A stretch of 64,000 bases of DNA from Actinomycetota bacterium (GTDB lineage Bacteria > Actinomycetota > Actinomycetes > Nanopelagicales > Nanopelagicaceae): the NCBI GenBank assembly GCA_947487595.1, contig CANKXJ010000001.1, positions 5,243 through 69,242 of the forward strand, read 5' to 3'. The notes beneath the pieces are model-generated. The model searched no databases, had not been told where the DNA came from, and worked only from the letters and a program-made list of their open reading frames with translations. The position numbers were made by a program, and so were the translations under genes. This document shows, one piece after another, positions 59,676 through 64,000 of the stretch; the first letter of the stretch is position 1, and each line of letters begins with the position of its first letter.

Positions 59676-60869
59676 ATGCCTCTATCAATAGAACAAGCGT
59701 TAGAGCAGGCATGCGCACTCATCGTCGATACCAAAACTTTAGTGCGTGTGGTCTTATCTGGCCGCCGGCGCAATATGCAGGTAGAGCATGAGCGTATTGA
59801 TATCAGAGCCGTTGAAATCAAAGGCTCAATCCTTTTACAACTCACCTACAACGATGGCAAAGCCACAACTACAAAAAATATTGCTCCAGATAAATCAGGA
59901 GTCTTGCAATTGCTCTCCAGTGGTTATGCAAATATCACCGTGGATAGCGTGGATGGATCAATGAGTGTTCGTGTGACAAAGAGTGGTGAAGCCCAGGTTC
60001 ACCATGAAAAGAAGAGCTTGGAACAAAACCTCTCTCACGATAAGAAAAAGGAGCGTTTGCTTGATCCAGCCGATCCATTCTTGCGTGAAGTTGGCATTGC
60101 CGATCACAAGGGACAGATTAAACCCTCGAAAAATGATAAATACAAGCAAGTAGAAGAGTTCTTGCGCTTACTAGTACCAACCCTTAACTCTGCAATTGAA
60201 GCTGGCCAGATTGCAAAGCCAAGTAAAGACAAACCTCTTTCAATAGTTGATTTGGGTTGTGGACATGCTTATTTAACTTTTGCGGCTCACCAATACCTTA
60301 AGAGCATCGGAATGCCCGTGCATGTGACTGGTATAGATATTCGCCCGGCATCACGAGATCGCAACAATGAAATTGCCCACACCTTAGGTATTTCAGAGAC
60401 AATTACTTTCAAAGCGCAAGAGATAGCTTCAACTACGGCGCAGCAAGCAGACATTGCCATTGCACTGCATGCCTGTGACACAGCAACAGATGATGCAATT
60501 GCCTGGGGAGTAAATGGCGGAGCAAGGCTTTTATTGATTGCTCCATGTTGTCATCACGATATTCAAAAACAGATGGATCAAAGCCCAGAGCCATGGGGGG
60601 CGATTACCAAATTTGGCGTGATGAAAGAGCGCATGGGCGATCTACTTACCGATGCTTTGCGTGCACAAATATTGCGCATTGTTGGATACCGAGTTGAGGT
60701 CATTGAATTCATCGGGGGAGAACACACACCTCGAAACATCATGATTCGCGCAGTAAAGACTGGGGCACAACCTGATGCGCTAGATATCGATAGATATCGC
60801 GAAATCACCAGGCAATGGGGCGTAGTCCCTGCCCTTTCAAAGAAAATTCCTACCTTCACTATCGGTTAG
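59676..60869 (+). CDS. SAM-dependent methyltransferase (Methyltransf_32-like)
   Basis: A 397-residue protein in two parts. Residues about 1-125 form a beta-rich N-terminal domain; the rest is a methyltransferase with LSIVDLGCGHAYLTFAAHQYL (motif I; LVDLGCGHAYL type), VTGIDIRPASRDRNNEI, and a distinctive LLLIAPCCHHDIQKQM loop. The PCCHH segment is typical of the PF13679 methyltransferases, some of which act on RNA or small molecules; the substrate is not known. It is 3 bases after the preceding methyltransferase gene. Confidence 0.82.
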   Translation: MPLSIEQALEQACALIVDTKTLVRVVLSGRRRNMQVEHERIDIRAVEIKGSILLQLTYNDGKATTTKNIAPDKSGVLQLLSSGYANITVDSVDGSMSVRVTKSGEAQVHHEKKSLEQNLSHDKKKERLLDPADPFLREVGIADHKGQIKPSKNDKYKQVEEFLRLLVPTLNSAIEAGQIAKPSKDKPLSIVDLGCGHAYLTFAAHQYLKSIGMPVHVTGIDIRPASRDRNNEIAHTLGISETITFKAQEIASTTAQQADIAIALHACDTATDDAIAWGVNGGARLLLIAPCCHHDIQKQMDQSPEPWGAITKFGVMKERMGDLLTDALRAQILRIVGYRVEVIEFIGGEHTPRNIMIRAVKTGAQPDALDIDRYREITRQWGVVPALSKKIPTFTIG

Positions 60870-60872
60870 ACT
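60867..60872 (+). promoter_or_regulatory. candidate leaderless -10 for argG
   Basis: TAGACT is 6 bases before ATG 60879; its first three bases are the TAG stop of the upstream methyltransferase. The same hexamer precedes the gene at 58926. Confidence 0.6.
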
Positions 60873-60878
60873 GCGCTC

Positions 60879-62204
60879 ATGTCTAAGGTCCTCGCATCTC
60901 TTCCCATAGGAGAAAAAGTCGGTATCGCCTTTTCTGGCGGACTCGATACCTCTGTGGCTGTTGCATGGATGCGCGAAAAAGGTGCGATTCCCTGCACTTA
61001 CACCGCAGATCTTGGCCAATATGACGAGCCAGATATTGATTCAGTTCCAGATCGCGCCAAAGAGTATGGCGCAGAGATTTCACGCCTAGTTGATTGCAAG
61101 AGCGCACTAGTCGAAGAAGGCTTAGCTGCAATTGCCTGTGGAGCTTTTCATATTCGCTCAGGTGGAAAACAGTATTTCAATACAACCCCGCTGGGCCGCG
61201 CCGTAACAGGCACAATGCTGGTTCGCGCCATGCAGGCAGATTCAGTAAATATCTGGGGCGATGGTTCAACCTATAAGGGCAATGACATTGAGCGTTTCTA
61301 TCGTTATGGTCTTTTAGCTAATCCAAACCTGCGTATCTACAAGCCATGGCTGGATGCTGACTTTGTTAATGAACTCGGTGGGCGCAAAGAGATGTCTGAG
61401 TACCTAGTTGCTCACAAACTTCCTTATCGCGACAGCACTGAAAAGGCATACTCAACTGATGCCAATATCTTGGGTGCAACCCATGAGGCAAAGTCGTTAG
61501 AGAATCTAGATACATCAGTTGAGCTCGTGCAACCAATTATGGGAGTGCGCTTCTGGGATTCGGCCGTAAAGATTGAAACTGAAGATGTGAAGATTTCTTT
61601 TGTTCAAGGACGCCCCGTTGCAATCAACGGTAAGTCATTTGATGATGTTGTGGCTTTAATGAAAGAAGCCAATGCAATTGGCGGTCGCCATGGTCTTGGA
61701 ATGGCTGATCAAATTGAAAATCGCATTATTGAAGCAAAGAGCCGTGGAATTTATGAAGCCCCAGGAATGGCGCTGCTCTTTATTGCTTATGAGCGCTTAA
61801 TTAGTGCAATTCATAATGAAGACACTATTGCTAACTATCACGCAGAGGGTCGCCGCTTAGGGCGTTTGCTCTATGAGGGACGCTGGTTAGATCCACAGTC
61901 CTTGATGCTGCGTGAATCATTGCAACGTTGGGTGGCATCTGCAGTTACAGGTGAAGTTACTTTGCGCATGCGCCGCGGAGATGATTACTCAATTATCAAT
62001 ACAACTGGTCCTGCACTTAGCTATGCACCAGAGAAGCTATCCATGGAGCGCACAGAAAACGCTGCCTTTGGTCCAGTTGATCGTATTGGGCAGTTAACAA
62101 TGCGCAACCTTGATATTGCAGATACTCGGGCCAAGCTTGAGATGTATAGAGCGCAGGGTCAACTTGGTGATGGTGAATTCAAATTAATCGGCGAACTCGA
62201 ATAA
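60879..62204 (+). CDS. argG: argininosuccinate synthase
   Basis: A 441-residue ArgG that condenses citrulline and aspartate with ATP. The PP-loop GIAFSGGLDTSVAVAW, STYKGNDIERFYRYG, and the C-terminal AFGPVDRIGQLTMRNLDIADTR are visible. The length and segments match the E. coli-type (subgroup 2) ArgG rather than the roughly 400-residue form common in actinobacteria. No other arg gene is next to it. The leaderless-type TAGACT precedes it and an AAAGGA-preceded lipoprotein gene follows. Confidence 0.95.
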   Translation: MSKVLASLPIGEKVGIAFSGGLDTSVAVAWMREKGAIPCTYTADLGQYDEPDIDSVPDRAKEYGAEISRLVDCKSALVEEGLAAIACGAFHIRSGGKQYFNTTPLGRAVTGTMLVRAMQADSVNIWGDGSTYKGNDIERFYRYGLLANPNLRIYKPWLDADFVNELGGRKEMSEYLVAHKLPYRDSTEKAYSTDANILGATHEAKSLENLDTSVELVQPIMGVRFWDSAVKIETEDVKISFVQGRPVAINGKSFDDVVALMKEANAIGGRHGLGMADQIENRIIEAKSRGIYEAPGMALLFIAYERLISAIHNEDTIANYHAEGRRLGRLLYEGRWLDPQSLMLRESLQRWVASAVTGEVTLRMRRGDDYSIINTTGPALSYAPEKLSMERTENAAFGPVDRIGQLTMRNLDIADTRAKLEMYRAQGQLGDGEFKLIGELE

Positions 62205-62213
62205 AGGATAAAA

Positions 62214-62711
62214 ATGCAATCAAAAGTTAGAAACCTAGCTATCGCAATAGTTATCGCACTTGGGATTACATCCCTTTCAGCATGTGGAGGAAAAGAAACA
62301 GTGGCAGAAACAGCATCTTTAAACAACCTACCGGCAGTAACAGCTAATGCTGGTGAAGCACCAACTATTACAGCGCCAACTGGCGCAGCCCCAACAACTC
62401 TTCAAACACAGGACATCATTGTTGGAAGTGGAGCTGAAGTTCAAGCTTCTTCTACTCTGACAGTTCATTACACACTCATGACATGGTCAAACGGATCAAT
62501 TGTTGAATCTTCATGGTCTGGTGGACAACCAGCAACGTTTCCACTCACTGGTGTAATCGCAGGATGGCAACAGGGTCTACCTGGTGCAAAAGTCGGTGGC
62601 CGTCGCTTACTCGTTATTCCAGCAGATCTTGGTTATGGTCCAAATGGTTCAGGCCCCATTGGTCCAAATGAAACGCTCATATTTGTTGTCGACATCATTG
62701 GAGTCTCATAA
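62214..62711 (+). CDS. FKBP-type peptidyl-prolyl isomerase lipoprotein
   Basis: A 165-residue lipoprotein with lipobox L-S-A-C (Cys at residue 24) after a short signal, a Thr/Ala/Pro-rich linker, then an FKBP domain (LTVHYTLMTWSNGSIVESSW, PLTGVIAGWQQGLPGAKVGGRRLLVIPADLGYG in parts VIAGWQQGLPG and RRLLVIPADLGYG, ETLIFVVDIIGV). It should catalyse cis-trans proline isomerisation outside the cell membrane. It has an AAAGGA ribosome binding site 6 bases before the ATG. It is followed immediately by the aquaporin gene. Confidence 0.92.
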   Translation: MQSKVRNLAIAIVIALGITSLSACGGKETVAETASLNNLPAVTANAGEAPTITAPTGAAPTTLQTQDIIVGSGAEVQASSTLTVHYTLMTWSNGSIVESSWSGGQPATFPLTGVIAGWQQGLPGAKVGGRRLLVIPADLGYGPNGSGPIGPNETLIFVVDIIGVS

Positions 62712-63365
62712 ATGAAACTACGCACATTCTTAGCTGAACTTGTCGGAACTGGATTTTTAGCAGCATCAATCGTTGGTTCAGGAGTTATGGCCACCAATTT
62801 GACCAAAGATGTTGGTCTGCAACTTCTTATCGTGGCAGTTGCCACAGTATTTATGTTGGCCACCATGATTCAGATGCTTGGACCAATAAGTGGAGCGCAT
62901 TTCAATCCAGCTGTTACTTTGGTTGATCTGATTAATAAGAAAATTGATATTAAGACTGCCGTTAACTATGTGATGACTCAAATAATTGGAGCAGTTCTCG
63001 GGGTTATAACAGCAAATGTGATGTTTGATCTTCCAGCAATTGGTTCTTCAACTGCCGCAAAGGCCAGCTGGAACCTTCTTTTGAGTGAAGTTGTTGCAAC
63101 TGCTGGTTTGATTCTTGTGATTCAAATCGTTGGCGCGCAGAAGAAAGGCCGCTATATCCCACTGGCTGTTGCTGGCTGGATCGGATCTGCCTATTTCTTC
63201 ACCTCTTCTACAACTTTTGCTAACCCTGCCGTCACCTTCGCGCGATCTTTAAGCGATACATTTGCCGGAATCGAGATGTCTTCGGTTCCAGGATTTGTTA
63301 TTGCCCAGCTCATTGGCGCACTTATCGGACTTGGAATAGCCAAGGGATTAGGTAGTGAGCGCTAA
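62712..63365 (+). CDS. aquaporin/glycerol-facilitator family channel (AqpS-like)
   Basis: A 217-residue MIP channel with six helices and two NPA boxes, SGAHFNPAVTLVDL and TFANPAVTFARS with the filter Arg. Overlapping arsC by 11 bases, it matches the AqpS/aqpZ-arsC arrangement of arsenic detoxification, where the channel lets arsenite produced by ArsC flow out down its gradient. General water or glycerol transport is the alternative. The ATG follows the FKBP stop with no gap; GGAG lies 9 bases upstream. Confidence 0.9.
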   Translation: MKLRTFLAELVGTGFLAASIVGSGVMATNLTKDVGLQLLIVAVATVFMLATMIQMLGPISGAHFNPAVTLVDLINKKIDIKTAVNYVMTQIIGAVLGVITANVMFDLPAIGSSTAAKASWNLLLSEVVATAGLILVIQIVGAQKKGRYIPLAVAGWIGSAYFFTSSTTFANPAVTFARSLSDTFAGIEMSSVPGFVIAQLIGALIGLGIAKGLGSER

Positions 63366-63756
63366 ACCAACAGTTTTATTTGTTTGTGTGCATAACGCTG
63401 GCCGTTCTCAAATGGCTGCAGGTTTTATGAAGGAGTTAGGACAAGATCGTGTGGAAGTTCTCTCTGCTGGCTCTGCGCCAAAGGATTCAATTAATCCTGT
63501 AGCAATTGCCGCTATGGCCGAACTTGGCATTGATATTGCAAACAATGTTCCAAAGATTCTCACCCCAGAGGCAGTTCAAGCATCTGATGCAGTGATAACA
63601 ATGGGCTGCGGAGATGCTTGCCCGTTCTATCCAGGAAAGCGTTATGAAGATTGGGTATTAGAGGATCCAGCAGGCCAAGGAATTGAATCAGTGCGAGGGA
63701 TAAGAGATGAAATTAAAAAGCGCGTGGAAACTCTGCTTGCTGAACTACTTGCTTAA
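63355..63756 (+). CDS. arsC: arsenate reductase (LMW-PTP fold, thiol-dependent)
   Basis: A 133-residue ArsC of the low-molecular-weight phosphatase fold. The active-site loop is FVCVHNAGRSQMAAGF, with further cysteines in TMGCGDACPFYPG that can relay the disulfide, followed by DWVLEDPAGQG with the catalytic Asp. It reduces arsenate to arsenite using thioredoxin or mycothiol/mycoredoxin. GTG 63355 overlaps the aquaporin gene by 11 bases, so the two are translationally coupled. Confidence 0.92.
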   Translation: MSAKPTVLFVCVHNAGRSQMAAGFMKELGQDRVEVLSAGSAPKDSINPVAIAAMAELGIDIANNVPKILTPEAVQASDAVITMGCGDACPFYPGKRYEDWVLEDPAGQGIESVRGIRDEIKKRVETLLAELLA

Positions 63757-63791
63757 GAAAGTAAGAATTTAGCTCTAGCTATTAGTAAGAC

Positions 63792-63812
63792 AAAGCCCAA
63801 AGCCCAAAGCCC
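63792..63812. repeat. short tandem repeat AAAGCCC x3
   Basis: Three perfect 7-bp copies of AAAGCCC lie in the 135-bp non-coding gap between arsC and the convergent hydrolase gene. Nothing else is recognised in this gap; no hairpin terminator is convincing. Confidence 0.6.
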
Positions 63813-63891
63813 GCTTCACACCCACAGATGAAAACCTTTTGATTCCAAAACATGTGCCAATAAAAGCTCCGCAGCGTGTGTGCTTCAAGCA

Positions 63892-64000
63892 CTATTGAAC
63901 TGCTTTAACTATCTGTTCACTGAGCCACCTGCGAAGCTTGTATGCATCATCAACCATAAAACCATGACCAAAGAATCCGTGAATAATCCCCGCATATTCC
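63892..64000 (-). CDS. alpha/beta hydrolase (lipase/esterase) C-terminus, partial
   Basis: The last 35 codons of a protein that enters from beyond the right edge. Read on the minus strand it gives EYAGIIHGFFGHGFMVDDAY and a short helical tail ending IVKAVQ. The GxIHGF motif is the catalytic-histidine region of alpha/beta-hydrolase-3 esterases and of dienelactone-hydrolase-like enzymes. Only the C-terminal part is in this window, so the nucleophile cannot be checked. Confidence 0.65.
   Translation of the reverse strand, partial: EYAGIIHGFFGHGFMVDDAYKLRRWLSEQIVKAVQ

Noticed and set aside
63757..63891. Terminator or attachment site in the arsC-hydrolase gap
   Set aside because: Only an AAAGCCC triplet repeat and a weak TAGCT/AGCTA symmetry are visible; no stable stem with a T-run and no integrase or tRNA nearby.
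1..64000. CRISPR arrays, insertion sequences, prophage or integron structures
   Set aside because: No repeat-spacer pattern, transposase, integrase or phage gene was seen; gene order is that of a conserved core chromosome.

Overview
The window looks like a piece of a streamlined, low-to-mid GC, free-living actinobacterial chromosome, most likely a freshwater acI-type lineage (order Nanopelagicales). This rests on a set of actinobacterial markers in conserved order (two WhiB proteins, MtrA-MtrB, PdtaS, a mycothiol-pathway MshB deacetylase, DUF3117, DUF3499, a Rv3235-like protein, TatB, LCP and actinobacterial acyl-CoA carboxylase subunits), combined with very tight packing: no gene-free stretch exceeds about 175 bases and many genes overlap by 4 or 8 bases. 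The taxonomic placement is inference. I see no insertion sequence, prophage, CRISPR array or rRNA gene. One tRNA gene (Arg, anticodon CCG) is present.

Layout. 1-4.9 kb: Maf (cut by the window edge), acyl-CoA carboxylase epsilon and beta subunits, divergent biotin ligase BirA, PurK-PurE and a CoA-binding protein. 5-11.3 kb: a surface-polysaccharide locus with UDP-glucose dehydrogenase, an LCP ligase, a family 2 glycosyltransferase, a Wzm/Wzt-type ABC exporter and a secreted SpoIID/LytB protein. 11.2-20.7 kb: DapD, LOG protein, a lone sigma-region-4 protein, DUF3117, leucyl aminopeptidase, O-methyltransferase, HtrA, TatB, Mrp, an EamA transporter, a PHP phosphoesterase and MarC. 20.8-28.4 kb: DEAD-box helicase, TetR, rhodanese, MshB, CysS, ferredoxin, DapC and a sugar nucleotidyltransferase. 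28.5-42.5 kb: the actinobacterial cell-envelope and growth-control block whiB, giant glycosyltransferase, DUF5719, DUF3499, manB, ahcY, mtrA, mtrB, comF, secA and the Rv3235-like gene. 42.6-48.9 kb: SAF/CpaB-like and CpaE/MinD-like proteins, DUF6912-like protein, PdtaS kinase, WhiB1-like protein, tRNA-Arg, MsrA-MsrB, an AlkA-like glycosylase and DUF4389. 49-56.4 kb: LacI regulator, two PLP enzymes flanking an FAD oxidoreductase, small membrane proteins, short HPF and a GH13 alpha-glucosidase. 56.5-64 kb: secreted protein, a two-component system, two methyltransferases, ArgG, an FKBP lipoprotein, an aquaporin-ArsC pair and the end of an alpha/beta hydrolase.

The most striking pattern is regulatory. 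More than twenty genes have a TANNNT hexamer ending 6 or 7 bases before the start codon (one case 9), the arrangement expected when transcription starts at the first base of the start codon (leaderless mRNA). Several are compact versions of this. accD and birA share one symmetric 7-bp element. dapD and the LOG gene diverge across 30 bp. At four junctions the stop codon of one gene forms the first half of the next gene's hexamer. The DEAD-box helicase has a leaderless 12-codon upstream ORF ending one base before its GTG start. Genes lacking the hexamer usually have a clear Shine-Dalgarno sequence or overlap their upstream neighbour.

Compared with better known actinobacteria, conserved blocks have lost regulators: sigE-rseA is missing between the O-methyltransferase and htrA, lpqB is missing after mtrB, and the hpf gene usually between comF and secA is absent there, with a short HPF found 15 kb away. 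ahcY appears to be an archaeal/Thermotoga-type replacement.
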